Origin: Pseudaeromonas sp963677375
GTDB lineage: Bacteria; Pseudomonadota; Gammaproteobacteria; Enterobacterales; Aeromonadaceae
Assembly: GCA_963677375.2 (NCBI GenBank)
Contig: OY782042.2
Span: forward strand, 79,891-143,890
Length of the DNA stretch: 64,000 nt
Direction: 5' to 3'
Shown here: positions 9,056 through 17,987 of the stretch, piece after piece
Layout of the letters: each line of letters opens with the position of its first letter
Position numbering within the stretch: the first letter of the stretch is position 1
The notes under the pieces: generated by a model
Database searches by the model: none
What the model saw: the letters and a program-made list of their open reading frames with translations, nothing else
What the model was told of the DNA's origin: nothing
Position numbers and translations under genes: made by a program

Positions 9056-9897
9056 TTAGTCTCCTGGGTCTTGGCTTTTTTGTTTTTGCCTTTAGGGGGG
9101 GCTTCCAGCACCACACCGTCTGGCGTGACGGAATCGGCGCGTTGGAAATCAGGCAGGCCGCTGTATTGATCAATGTGAGTGATAACCGGCATCCCTTCAT
9201 GATTCATGCGGATCACAAATTCGAAAGTCCAACGGCGAGTGTCGTCGCTAGAGCCATCTATCCCTTCTGAAATATTGCCGGCCTTAACCATGCGAGTTGT
9301 CTTGTTGCCGATAACCCAGACAAGCCCACTTTTGTCATCGAATTTGACATCATCGGCGGTAAACGTCTGATTGATGCTGCTGGCTCTCATCACTTCTACA
9401 AGACGCCGAATGTTTCGATCAGCCCCATCCTGGAGGTTAGGCGCTAGCATCATCATGATTACCTTGGCGACAAACTCCACATTGCGCGGATTGACGTTCC
9501 CCAGCTGATAGGCCGCATAGACTGCCCAGCTTAACATCCAATCGGTATTGGGCTTCCCATCCTCAAGCCGGATCTCGCCAGTCATCACCGGCGGCTTGAC
9601 GATCACAATCGGCTGCTGGTTGAACAGTTTGAGCAGGCAAAGAACCAGCGCACATGACAACACCAGGTTGCCGACCAGCAACCAGTTACCCCGCGCCATT
9701 GCGGCTGACCAGGACTCTATAGCTCCCGACTTTTGGCTTGAACCTGTCTCGCTATCGTTTATATCAAAGGTCCGCTCAGCATAAGGGGAATCATCGTGTA
9801 CTGGCGCTTCTTCACCAACCGAAGGCTCTTTGCGTTGGGCTGGCTCGGTGGCGGGTTTTTTCAACGCGCCGAGAAAGGACTGGATTATTTGAATCAT
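9052..9897 (-). CDS. traE: TraE/VirB8-like inner-membrane assembly protein
   Basis: A 281-residue protein. The N-terminal 75 residues are hydrophilic and longer than usual, followed by one transmembrane helix (NWLLVGNLVLSCALVLCLLK) and the TraE periplasmic domain with WMLSWAVYAAYQLGNVNP. It is the first gene of the minus-strand transfer block. A transfer dyad at 9933-9945 lies just upstream, so this promoter probably drives traE-K-B and the genes after it. Confidence 0.9.
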   Translation of the reverse strand: MIQIIQSFLGALKKPATEPAQRKEPSVGEEAPVHDDSPYAERTFDINDSETGSSQKSGAIESWSAAMARGNWLLVGNLVLSCALVLCLLKLFNQQPIVIVKPPVMTGEIRLEDGKPNTDWMLSWAVYAAYQLGNVNPRNVEFVAKVIMMMLAPNLQDGADRNIRRLVEVMRASSINQTFTADDVKFDDKSGLVWVIGNKTTRMVKAGNISEGIDGSSDDTRRWTFEFVIRMNHEGMPVITHIDQYSGLPDFQRADSVTPDGVVLEAPPKGKNKKAKTQETK

Positions 9898-9932
9898 ACT
9901 TCATCCTGGTGTGGTCATTTGCGATAATATAT

Positions 9933-9945
9933 ATCCCACACGGAC
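9933..9945 (-). promoter_or_regulatory. Transfer dyad site upstream of traE
   Basis: On the minus strand the site is GTCC-GTGTG-GGAT followed directly by ATATATTAT, so the dyad abuts an AT-rich -10. It lies about 35 bases before the traE ATG and downstream of the RecG-like gene. Confidence 0.55.
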
Positions 9946-9964
9946 AGAGCACAACGAAAAAGAA

Positions 9965-11902
9965 CTAGAGGTTGGACAGAATGGACTCCAGCATGTCGAT
10001 GTTGATTGGGCGGCTAGGCAAAATGCTGGTTCCTGAGCCCGCCTGTGTTGTGCCGCCGGACAGATCGCCAAAACCGCGCAGGCGCATATCGGCCATGGCG
10101 ACATCATATCCCTGGGTGTGCTCGACAAGGATGTTCAATCTCTCGAGCGTTTTGTTGGTGGCTTTCTTGGGTAAGTACATATCAAACACACCATAACCAC
10201 CGCTGCGACTGAGTCGGCCTCGTAACTGGTGCAACTGTACCGCACCTAATCGCTCCGCGTTGTAAATCACCACCTGGCGCAGGCTGGGGATATTCACGCC
10301 GGTTTCAACGATGGTTGTCGCGATCAATAGATGAGCTTGTCCTGACTTCATCTGCGAAAGCGCCAGATCGTTCTCCTCGTCAGTTTTGGAACCCGTAGCA
10401 GTAACCGTAACCGGCCGGAAACCGAGCTGACTAACCGCTCGATCAAACACTCGTTCGAAGGCTTGATGCACCTCATTCACATTGGCTATAGCGGTTGGGT
10501 CGTCCTTGCCCTTGGCGTGACCTGCCTCCTTCTTCGGGCAAACAATCAAGACCTGCCCACCCTGGGAAATGGTGGTCATTACCCTGGCAAACAGTTCGTG
10601 TCGCTGATCTAGCGTCACAATGGCCGAGGAGATGTGGCGCTCCACCGGGCTCTGGGTTAAGCGATGCAGATTAAAGCCGCTCCCGTATCGTGACAGGGCC
10701 ATTGTGCGGCAAATGGGGGTAGCAGTGGCCTCAAGAAGGTGGGCTCCACCGCAAAGCATCTTTTCCCTCTGTTCCACACTGAACCGCTGTTGCTCATCCA
10801 CCACAATGAGATCCCAAACATGCGGCCACTGCCGGAAGGTTAATCCGGTAGTGCCAACCCATAGCCGGGTCTGGGAGTTATCTGCTTCGGCATCATCCGT
10901 TAGGATCATTGGCGCCAGTTCGGGCAGCATCAGCTTCGTCAGCAAATCGTACATTTGTTGAGCCAAAATAACGGAAGGCATCATAACGGCAACCCGCCCG
11001 CCCGCGGCGACTACAGCTCCAATCACGCAAGCAATGACATATGACTTGCCATAACCGACATCACCTAGCAGCAAGTTTCTGGTCGCCTGTGGCTTTCTCA
11101 TGTCAACAAGGATGCGCTCGGCGACATCAATCTGCTCGCTAGTTAACGGGAACTCGTTTTTTTCTAACACAAAATCGAATGGCGCTGTCGCTAGCGGTGC
11201 CCGCACAATGGCTGCCTCGGGTTCGGTGGCGAGCTCATGCGCTTGAATAGCGGCTGCCAGACGGTCGAGCACCTCTATGCATTTTTCTCCTTGGGGGATG
11301 GTTTTGGGCCAGTGAGCCTTGGTGATTAAGTCACTTAAAGTCCAGGTGCGACATTGGATCTGCTGGCGGAGCTTCTGCACAGGAATCCGTCGGATACGCT
11401 GCCTGATTCTTTCCTCCGCCAAAGGGATGCAACCCCTGAGATTGCGAGCCATTAAAGAAAATACGCCATCGCGAGTTATACGACCCCGCACAGGAGGATA
11501 GGATGGGATTACTCGTCCCCACAGGTTCTCCGGGATCGGGGTGGGCGCTGACAGATAGGCGTTTGGTCCGCGAGCAGTGATCTTCCCATGAACCCCGACA
11601 TATCCACCCTCGGGTAGGACATCAACCAGCTCGTCAGTATCACCAAAAAATGAGATATAAAATGTTTCGCCCTGTGAGTCAGTCAGTGAAACCATGTAGC
11701 GGTTTCGCCCTGCGCCACCGTTGCTCCAGCCATGATGCCTGCAAACTCCGGCTAACAGCACCTCACGACCATCCAGGGGTGATAAGTTGTCGAAGCCTTG
11801 TGTGACGACAAAGGTCGCATCGACATACCCGACTGGCAATAACAGTGCGAGCTCATGTGGCTCAACACTTAATAGGTCAAACGCGGACTTATTGCTACCC
11901 AT
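9965..11902 (-). CDS. RecG-like superfamily 2 helicase
   Basis: A 645-residue protein with an N-terminal OB-like region followed by a RecG-type helicase core. Motif I is GDVGYGKS (near residue 280), motif II VVDEQQRFS, motif III ATATPICRT, and QLRGRLSR is the last conserved motif. RecG-like enzymes remodel branched DNA; here it may act on replication or transfer intermediates. It lacks a full RecG wedge domain as far as I can judge. It is divergent from the coupling-protein gene and shares with it an 88-bp intergenic region carrying one transfer dyad. Confidence 0.82.
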   Translation of the reverse strand: MGSNKSAFDLLSVEPHELALLLPVGYVDATFVVTQGFDNLSPLDGREVLLAGVCRHHGWSNGGAGRNRYMVSLTDSQGETFYISFFGDTDELVDVLPEGGYVGVHGKITARGPNAYLSAPTPIPENLWGRVIPSYPPVRGRITRDGVFSLMARNLRGCIPLAEERIRQRIRRIPVQKLRQQIQCRTWTLSDLITKAHWPKTIPQGEKCIEVLDRLAAAIQAHELATEPEAAIVRAPLATAPFDFVLEKNEFPLTSEQIDVAERILVDMRKPQATRNLLLGDVGYGKSYVIACVIGAVVAAGGRVAVMMPSVILAQQMYDLLTKLMLPELAPMILTDDAEADNSQTRLWVGTTGLTFRQWPHVWDLIVVDEQQRFSVEQREKMLCGGAHLLEATATPICRTMALSRYGSGFNLHRLTQSPVERHISSAIVTLDQRHELFARVMTTISQGGQVLIVCPKKEAGHAKGKDDPTAIANVNEVHQAFERVFDRAVSQLGFRPVTVTATGSKTDEENDLALSQMKSGQAHLLIATTIVETGVNIPSLRQVVIYNAERLGAVQLHQLRGRLSRSGGYGVFDMYLPKKATNKTLERLNILVEHTQGYDVAMADMRLRGFGDLSGGTTQAGSGTSILPSRPINIDMLESILSNL

Positions 11903-11940
11903 ACGTCAACTCGACACCCTAGCTAAATTCGGTATATAGT

Positions 11941-11953
11941 ATCCTACGCGGAT
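11941..11953 (+). promoter_or_regulatory. Transfer dyad site between the RecG-like gene and traD
   Basis: Perfect ATCC-TACGC-GGAT dyad followed by AATTTC, 38 bases before the traD ATG. It lies in the divergent region, so it could affect both directions. Confidence 0.6.
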
Positions 11954-11990
11954 AATTTCAAATAAATATCAGCATTTGAGGTGTTGAGCA

Positions 11991-13889
11991 ATGTCAAAAT
12001 TTGGGAACCCATTCCAGCGGGCACTTTTATACCGCGAGTCATATGAATGGAATAGCGGTGTAGGTTGGCTTTGTGTTGTGTTTTTGTTGGTTGGCGTACT
12101 CAGTAGCTCCTGGACCAGCTTTTCCAATGAGGGGCGGAGTGTCTATGCGCTGATTGTGGGCTTGGCCGTCTTTTTCATGGCGCGGGATTTTATACGGGCA
12201 TATCCGGTATTGAAGGCGCAAGCCAGAATGTTTACTTCGGGTTTGCTCTTTGTTACCGCGATGGAGATCCGCGTTAGGAACGGGGTTGCCAAGGGGCGGC
12301 TCCATGAAGGGAATAAACCAAACCTCGAAACCTATATGGGGGAGGGGTTTGAGTGGGGCAGCGAGCACACAAACATGGCTCACAAGCTCAAAAATATGGA
12401 CACCAAGAGATCTCAGATAGTCATGCCATTCCCTGTGCGCTGGTATGTGGAGCACCATAAGGGAAAAACACGGGAGCTTGGGGGGCAACCCTGGATCATC
12501 AACTTAGATGAACAGAAGGAGTTTAAGACAGCTGCATCCAACTCGTATGGACACACGCTAATCACGGGTAACGTCGGGACCGGCAAAACGACACTGCTAC
12601 GGTTGTTATCCTCTGGGGCGATCCACCGTGGCAATTCGGTAATTGCCATCGACCCTAAAAACGACATCGACTGGCGAGACTCCATGAAAGCTGAATGTGA
12701 AGCCTTCGGCATCCCGTTCTATTCTTTTCACCCATCAAATGCCAGCACCTCTGTGGCTATAGATCTGCTGGCAAATTACACCCGCCTCACGGAGATCCCA
12801 TCGCGCATCGTATCTGGTATGACAAAGGGTGGAGCAACGGACAACTTTTCAGACTTCTCGTATGACTCCATCTATAAGATCTGCCTCATGTGCCAGTACC
12901 TCGGCGAGAAAATCACTCTCGTTCGCATCAATAACTACCTCTTCGGCAACCGCATGGCATTGTTTAGTCGCGTCCTAGAACGCTATTACGATGAAAACAT
13001 TCCAGACTGGCGCCAGAGCCTGGCACACTCCATCGACGCACTAGGCGGCGGCATTGAGGGGATGTTTGCCTACTACGAAACGATAATGATTAATTCGCAT
13101 CAATCGACCGCAGTGGACGCCGCAGTGGCCGCGTTCCGTCACCCGTTCGAACACTACCAGAAGATGTTGACCTCCTTGCGGCCACACATGCTCAAGCTCA
13201 CCGCGGCCCCCCTGGATGACCTCTTATCGCCGCTTCACGACCCGAACTCAACCCGCGAAATTATCAATCTCCGTTCAATGATTGATAACGGCGGCGTGAT
13301 TCATATCGGTTTGGATTCGCAGTCCGACTCCCAGACGGCTGACACCCTAGTGAAGCTACTGATCTCCGACATAGCGGCTATTTCAGGCTCCCGGTACAAC
13401 AATGGAGAGGGTCTGGACGGCGCTGCGCGGGTGTCGCTCTATGTAGACGAAGCGCACGCCGCAATCTGTGACGAACTATTGGCTCTGCTAGCCCAGGCCC
13501 GGGCTTCCAAGTTTGAATGCACCATCGTCACTCAGACCATCTCCGACTTTGCGGCCAAGGTTAACGAGGCGGTGGCAAATCGCGTGATTGGCTTGTGCAA
13601 TAATTGGATTTCGACGCGAGTCAACGACCCCCTTACTCAGCAAAATCTAGCGGCCAAGTTTGGAATGCGGGACATCGAATCTCGAGATGTCACGATCAGC
13701 GAAGGAGCCGATACGGGGGCTGAGATTAAATTCCGTGGTGGCGTTTCGCAAAAACTTGGGACAAAAGAAGTGGCAGGCTTCCCACCCGATCTCCTGTCTG
13801 AAATACCGGTCGGGCAGGCAGTGTGCTCATTGGCCGACGGGCGCAAGGCAATGATCCGCATTCCAGTCATCAAGCGGGAGGCAGCATGA
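11991..13889 (+). CDS. traD: TraD/TraG-type coupling protein (VirD4 family ATPase)
   Basis: A 632-residue membrane ATPase that brings the relaxase-DNA complex to the secretion channel. It has two N-terminal transmembrane segments (residues about 22-62), Walker A GNVGTGKTT near residue 195, and Walker B SLYVDEAHA near 482, followed by the LAQARAS..TIVTQT block typical of coupling proteins. It starts 38 bp after a transfer dyad and its stop overlaps the next ATG (ATGA). No relaxase gene is visible in the window. Confidence 0.92.
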   Translation: MSKFGNPFQRALLYRESYEWNSGVGWLCVVFLLVGVLSSSWTSFSNEGRSVYALIVGLAVFFMARDFIRAYPVLKAQARMFTSGLLFVTAMEIRVRNGVAKGRLHEGNKPNLETYMGEGFEWGSEHTNMAHKLKNMDTKRSQIVMPFPVRWYVEHHKGKTRELGGQPWIINLDEQKEFKTAASNSYGHTLITGNVGTGKTTLLRLLSSGAIHRGNSVIAIDPKNDIDWRDSMKAECEAFGIPFYSFHPSNASTSVAIDLLANYTRLTEIPSRIVSGMTKGGATDNFSDFSYDSIYKICLMCQYLGEKITLVRINNYLFGNRMALFSRVLERYYDENIPDWRQSLAHSIDALGGGIEGMFAYYETIMINSHQSTAVDAAVAAFRHPFEHYQKMLTSLRPHMLKLTAAPLDDLLSPLHDPNSTREIINLRSMIDNGGVIHIGLDSQSDSQTADTLVKLLISDIAAISGSRYNNGEGLDGAARVSLYVDEAHAAICDELLALLAQARASKFECTIVTQTISDFAAKVNEAVANRVIGLCNNWISTRVNDPLTQQNLAAKFGMRDIESRDVTISEGADTGAEIKFRGGVSQKLGTKEVAGFPPDLLSEIPVGQAVCSLADGRKAMIRIPVIKREAA

Positions 13890-14557
13890 GCAATGAATAT
13901 AAGGAGCAAGGAAGCGCTGGCTCCAGAGATACGCTCAGTGACCTCAAGCGCTTTATTATCGTGGTGATCGTCCTCTTCATTCCATTCCTCCAGGAACGAG
14001 CTACATACCAAGCGAGCATTGAACAGGAGATTGTCGGCAATCGCATGGTTATGACTGTTGAGGGCGGCAAGATGGTGATGGAGGGCGCAAAAGGCTTCTA
14101 TAACCTCATCATGGACGACCTTGGGATCTATCGGTTCTTGAAAACCACGCTGGTGGATAATGGTCAGGATAATGATGTGATTACAAAAATGGCTCGCACT
14201 TTGTTGGTGGTCTCGGACCGGATTGTAGAGAACACGCCGTTGTTGGTTTATCAAATCGGATTCCGGCTTGGTGTTGCGGCCTACTGGCTTGTGCTGCTGT
14301 CACCCTTTATTGCCGGGGCGATTTATTCGGGGACCCAGTATTGGAGAAAGGCCCAAGATGAGCCCCGAGCGCCGAAAGTTGAAAGAACGATGATCTATCA
14401 GACTGTGGCGAAATTCAGCATTTGGGGCTTTGTCATCTATCTGCTCGTTCCTACGGCAGGCGCAGCTGAATGGGCCAGATACCTGACGCCCGGAGGTTTT
14501 TTACTGACAACGCTGATGGTCAATAAGCTGATCGCTGGTTATCACCGCATGGTTTAA
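13886..14557 (+). CDS. DUF4400 integral membrane protein
   Basis: A 223-residue protein with about four transmembrane segments, matching the DUF4400 family that follows traD in SXT, IncC and IncHI elements. Recognisable stretches are LKRFIIVVIVLFIPFLQERA and FRLGVAAYWLVLLSPF. The start ATG overlaps the traD stop and GGGAGGC lies upstream. Its role in transfer is not known to me; the fixed position suggests it works with the coupling protein. Confidence 0.8.
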   Translation: MSNEYKEQGSAGSRDTLSDLKRFIIVVIVLFIPFLQERATYQASIEQEIVGNRMVMTVEGGKMVMEGAKGFYNLIMDDLGIYRFLKTTLVDNGQDNDVITKMARTLLVVSDRIVENTPLLVYQIGFRLGVAAYWLVLLSPFIAGAIYSGTQYWRKAQDEPRAPKVERTMIYQTVAKFSIWGFVIYLLVPTAGAAEWARYLTPGGFLLTTLMVNKLIAGYHRMV

Positions 14558-14676
14558 AAAATTCAAATTCGAATCTAATGTGCTTTTTAGGCTTGAATGT
14601 GCGCTAATGGTGTGTAATATGTCCCTGTGTCCTCGTCAGACATTGACCTCACGTTGCAACTGGAGAGAGTGTGTGT

Positions 14677-15018
14677 ATGAACAATGAATTGTCACTGACC
14701 ATGCCGGCACTGCCTGAGCAGAGTCGCAGTAAAATGCTGTTTATGTGGGCTGCCGCCATTTTGGTGTGCTGCATCATCGCAGGGATTGCCGTCGCTTCTA
14801 CCGAAACCACAGCGGTAGACGATCTCTGGGATAAAATATCCTCCTGGGCTGCTGGTGCTCCAGGTAAAATCATCGCCTTGATGTCCTTCTTGGCTGCCGT
14901 GTGGTACGGGATTGTGCGACCGAACTACACCAACGCGGTTGGCGCGATCCTGTTCTGCCTGTTGATGGCAAACGCCAAAAGCATCATCGAAACATTCCTG
15001 GATATGGCCGTGTTTTGA
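14677..15018 (+). CDS. traA: TraA-like pilin precursor
   Basis: A 113-residue precursor (ATG at 14677, GGAGAG upstream; an in-frame GTG two codons earlier is less likely). It has a first hydrophobic segment (MLFMWAAAILVCCIIAGIAV), a short loop, then hydrophobic helices IIALMSFLAAVWYGIV and AVGAILFCLLMANA, as expected of F-type pilin after leader removal. It is preceded by 119 non-coding bases with a probable own promoter (TAATAT near 14617) and followed by a strong terminator, as suits an abundant subunit. Confidence 0.85.
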   Translation: MNNELSLTMPALPEQSRSKMLFMWAAAILVCCIIAGIAVASTETTAVDDLWDKISSWAAGAPGKIIALMSFLAAVWYGIVRPNYTNAVGAILFCLLMANAKSIIETFLDMAVF

Positions 15019-15054
15019 TTCCGTAGATTTCTGAGCACTTCAACCTTACGTTTT

Positions 15055-15079
15055 CCCGGCCTTGAGCCGGGTTTTTTTT
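15055..15079 (+). terminator. Rho-independent terminator after the pilin gene
   Basis: CCCGGC-CTTGA-GCCGGG stem followed by eight T residues. Confidence 0.9.
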
Positions 15080-15145
15080 CAGCAGGAAAAGTGATGTGTG
15101 GTCATCGGCGATGTCATCGGTGTAAACTCATTTTTGGGTACTTAT

Positions 15146-15158
15146 ATCCCTGGAGGCT
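15146..15158 (+). promoter_or_regulatory. Degenerate transfer dyad before the first DUF4165 gene
   Basis: ATCC-CTGGA-GGCT, two mismatches from the dyad and overlapping the ribosome site of the gene. The surrounding bases align with the better copy at 33188 in front of the paralogue, so it looks like a decayed version of that promoter. Confidence 0.3.
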
Positions 15159-15165
15159 AAAACGC

Positions 15166-17538
15166 ATGAAAAATGGATTTGCAATTTCTTTTCTGGTTGC
15201 GTGTCTTTGTGCTCCGGCAGCGCAGGCGCAAATCTACGAGCTGGCCTTCACCGATACGAACAACGCGACGGTGGTCAAATCACCCTCGCTGTCATGGTAC
15301 AACCCGAAAGGCACGATCACGGTGACACACATCGCCGGGCTGGATCGGAAGGTAAAACTGGAGCTGCTCCAGGGGACAACAGTGGTTAACACCCAGACGA
15401 GCGCGTTATTGACGGTAGCGAACCGGATCACGGCGAGCGATGGGCAAGCGTTCTATGGGGTCAAATTCACGCTACCAGCACCGGCGGACAGCAACTACAT
15501 CCTGCGCTCGACGGTGTTCGATGTGAATGGCGTGCAGGTTTCGAGCAATAGCTACGCCTTCAATATCGACACCGCACCACCGACCATTACTGGTGATTTT
15601 ACCTTTGCCCGTGGTGGATGGAGCTATGGCTTTATTGATTGCTTTGGCCCCGACAACATTGGTAACACCATTTCTATCACGGGAATCACAGATGCCGCCT
15701 CCGGTTTGGCATCTGCCAAGTATGTGGTTATCGATGCCCAAGGTGTTGAGCGGACAAGTTCGGTCAACATGACATCAAACTCACCGGCAAGTATCACTAT
15801 CGGTACATCTCAAGCCTCTGCCGCGTCACTGGCTCCTATTAATCAGCAGGAATACGATATTGGTGTCAGAGTCTACGACTCCGCCGGGAACGTAGCCTTG
15901 AAGACGCGGAAAAGTAAGATAGATAGAGCCTTACCGCCCATTGCCGTCGAGGTCTGGAATAGCGCCCTATCTACCTGGCAGCCATATGCAACATCAACCT
16001 CTTATGAAAATCCGATAAAAGCCCGAGTTAAATTTTCGAAAACCAGCTTTACCTCGGTGAATGGTACGACTTACGGATATCCATTCGGATATACCAACTC
16101 CGATGCAAATAGCGCATATATTGAGTTCTCTGCTGCGGTTCCTTCTGGGAGTGCTTCATATATGAACTTTCAAACCTACGCGGGCGCGTACCAAAACTTC
16201 TATTACACCGCGTTCAATAACACTGTCACCCTGGCTGGGAGCGCAGAGCGTGGGCCTGAATATGTATCTTCTCGGTTCGGTCTAGCCAGTGAACCCGGGG
16301 TTATGCGAAATGGCAGTGGCATGAATTTGAGCCACCCCGATACATTTGACCGCTACGAAGCCACAGTTGAGTCGCGAACATACGACCAAGTCGTATCAAT
16401 GAATGGAAAGACATGTAATATCCCGGCGGGCAGTACGTCCTGCACGTTAAATCCTGGATATAGCGTCACCGCTGGCCGCGGTTATGCGCCATTAACGCTA
16501 TCAATCCGAAATGCAGCAAATACGATCGGTATGACCCCAACGTATCTCTACATCTACTGGGATATGAACAAGCCGGTAATCGATTCCTTCGATATCAACC
16601 CTGCGACGAAGCGAGCCAATCTGCGCGTAATAGACAACGACCGGATAAACAACTGGCAACTCAGCATGTGGGACACTGGGACGTTCAGCGTGGTAGCTCA
16701 AAATAGTGGAGGCACAACAACCAGTCTCCCATTGGCCCGTTCTGTGGATGAGGACTTCAAAACCAAGTATCGAGAGTTCAATTACGCAGCCCTTGCTGAT
16801 GGCGTTTACTCATTGACGGCAACCGCCACGGATACCTACGGCAATAAAGCTGAGTCATCTCCGATCACGGGCATCGTAATTGATAACACGGCGCCGGCCA
16901 TCGCATTCAACTACAACGGTGCTGCGGTACCAGCGAGCATCAACAAAATCACCGATCTGCGGGTAATCCTGACAGACACAGTCGATTCGGCGCCGCTAGT
17001 GACGGCTATGACGTTGGCTGGTGGCCCCATCAATGACGCTCTGCAATTGGGCTTCTCCAAACAGTCAAATGGCTGGGCGCCGGAGGTGCCTCGGATGTTC
17101 CCGACGCTGGAGGCAGGGCAAGAATACACGCTGACTGTCACCGCGAAGGACGCGCAAGGGAACAGCACCACTAAAATCCAGAAGTTCGGTCTGACGCCCG
17201 CTAACCTGGTGTCGCTGGCAGACATTAAGACGTTCGCAGTGGCGCAGAGCCTCAAGGACAAGTCGGATGTGCCGTTGGCGCTGGTGAGGTTCAAGGGGGC
17301 ACTGACGGACGGCCAAACGCAGAGTCGAGGCAACCAGTCAGGTTACATTACCCTGCGTTCAGACTCGGCGTTTGCGGTGATATTTAATGGCTTAACGGTG
17401 CAGCCTGGAGAGACGAAGGATGTGGTGATCCCGCTGGACGCAACCGGCCAGGCGAGCCTACCAATTTACCCTGCGACCTCCGGGGTGGCAGGAAAGAGCA
17501 GCTACATGATCGACATACCTCAGCTGACTGTGAACTGA
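15166..17538 (+). CDS. DUF4165/Ig-like secreted protein, copy 1
   Basis: A 790-residue secreted protein. A signal peptide (cut near AQAQ) leads into a DUF4165-type domain with IYELAFTDTNNATVVKSPSL, followed by several Ig-like beta domains and a conserved C-terminal domain containing LTVQPGETKDVVIPLD. DUF4165 and bacterial Ig-like proteins are known from IncHI transfer regions, where a large Ig-like protein is needed for normal conjugation. The N-terminal 80 and C-terminal 172 residues are almost identical to the protein at 33208, while the middle differs. I chose the ATG at 15166 with GGAGGC upstream. Confidence 0.8.
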   Translation: MKNGFAISFLVACLCAPAAQAQIYELAFTDTNNATVVKSPSLSWYNPKGTITVTHIAGLDRKVKLELLQGTTVVNTQTSALLTVANRITASDGQAFYGVKFTLPAPADSNYILRSTVFDVNGVQVSSNSYAFNIDTAPPTITGDFTFARGGWSYGFIDCFGPDNIGNTISITGITDAASGLASAKYVVIDAQGVERTSSVNMTSNSPASITIGTSQASAASLAPINQQEYDIGVRVYDSAGNVALKTRKSKIDRALPPIAVEVWNSALSTWQPYATSTSYENPIKARVKFSKTSFTSVNGTTYGYPFGYTNSDANSAYIEFSAAVPSGSASYMNFQTYAGAYQNFYYTAFNNTVTLAGSAERGPEYVSSRFGLASEPGVMRNGSGMNLSHPDTFDRYEATVESRTYDQVVSMNGKTCNIPAGSTSCTLNPGYSVTAGRGYAPLTLSIRNAANTIGMTPTYLYIYWDMNKPVIDSFDINPATKRANLRVIDNDRINNWQLSMWDTGTFSVVAQNSGGTTTSLPLARSVDEDFKTKYREFNYAALADGVYSLTATATDTYGNKAESSPITGIVIDNTAPAIAFNYNGAAVPASINKITDLRVILTDTVDSAPLVTAMTLAGGPINDALQLGFSKQSNGWAPEVPRMFPTLEAGQEYTLTVTAKDAQGNSTTKIQKFGLTPANLVSLADIKTFAVAQSLKDKSDVPLALVRFKGALTDGQTQSRGNQSGYITLRSDSAFAVIFNGLTVQPGETKDVVIPLDATGQASLPIYPATSGVAGKSSYMIDIPQLTVN
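15221..15470 (+). repeat. 5' duplicated segment shared with 33263-33512
   Basis: About 250 bp encoding the start of the mature DUF4165 domain, with about 14 differences from the copy at 33263-33512 and no indels (constant offset 18042). Confidence 0.85.
17023..17538 (+). repeat. 3' duplicated segment shared with 35140-35655
   Basis: 516 bp encoding the C-terminal domain. I count ten base differences from 35140-35655 and no indels (offset 18117). Similarity drops sharply upstream, where the middle regions differ. Confidence 0.9.
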
Positions 17539-17620
17539 TAGTAACCAACCACCAATTACAAACAACAGGGTGAGGCTGGGAGATCGTGTCCAGCCCTTCC
17601 ATCCGACAGTGGAGACGCTC

Positions 17621-17914
17621 ATGAGTGAACAACCTTACAAGATCCCATTCCGGCAAAACCAACCCGTCATCGTGCTGGGTGTAGAGGCCACTCAGCTTTT
17701 CGGCTCAATCATCGTCGCAATTGGCCCGATGTTGATATTCCGCATGAACCTGCTAGGTATGGCTCTAGGCATCATCTATTGGGTCGCCTACTCCCGCTTG
17801 AGGGTGGATTCAGGCCTGCAAGGCGGGATCTTGCACAAGATATGGCGCCTTGGGTTGTGGGTCGATGGGAAAAAATACAAGTACGACCCGACACAGCCTG
17901 ATCTATATAGTTAG
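17621..17914 (+). CDS. traL: TraL-like inner-membrane pilus assembly protein
   Basis: A 97-residue protein beginning MSEQPYKIPFRQNQP, with two hydrophobic stretches (VLGVEATQLFGSIIVAIGP and LGMALGIIYWVAYSRL) and a conserved basic C-terminus. It fits TraL of F-type systems. In F and R27 traL lies just before traE-traK-traB; here that block is on the opposite strand 7.7 kb away. GGAG is 7 bases before the ATG. Confidence 0.85.
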   Translation: MSEQPYKIPFRQNQPVIVLGVEATQLFGSIIVAIGPMLIFRMNLLGMALGIIYWVAYSRLRVDSGLQGGILHKIWRLGLWVDGKKYKYDPTQPDLYS

Positions 17915-17931
17915 CATAAACGATATTGACT

Positions 17932-17944
17932 ATCCCTGGCGGAT
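17932..17944 (+). promoter_or_regulatory. Transfer dyad site before the LPP20-like gene
   Basis: Perfect ATCC-CTGGC-GGAT, followed by TGTATAGCAT with a probable -10 (TATAGC) two bases after the dyad. Confidence 0.6.
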
Positions 17945-17987
17945 TGTATAGCATGAAAATGAAAACCAAATAATCATTGGAGATGCT

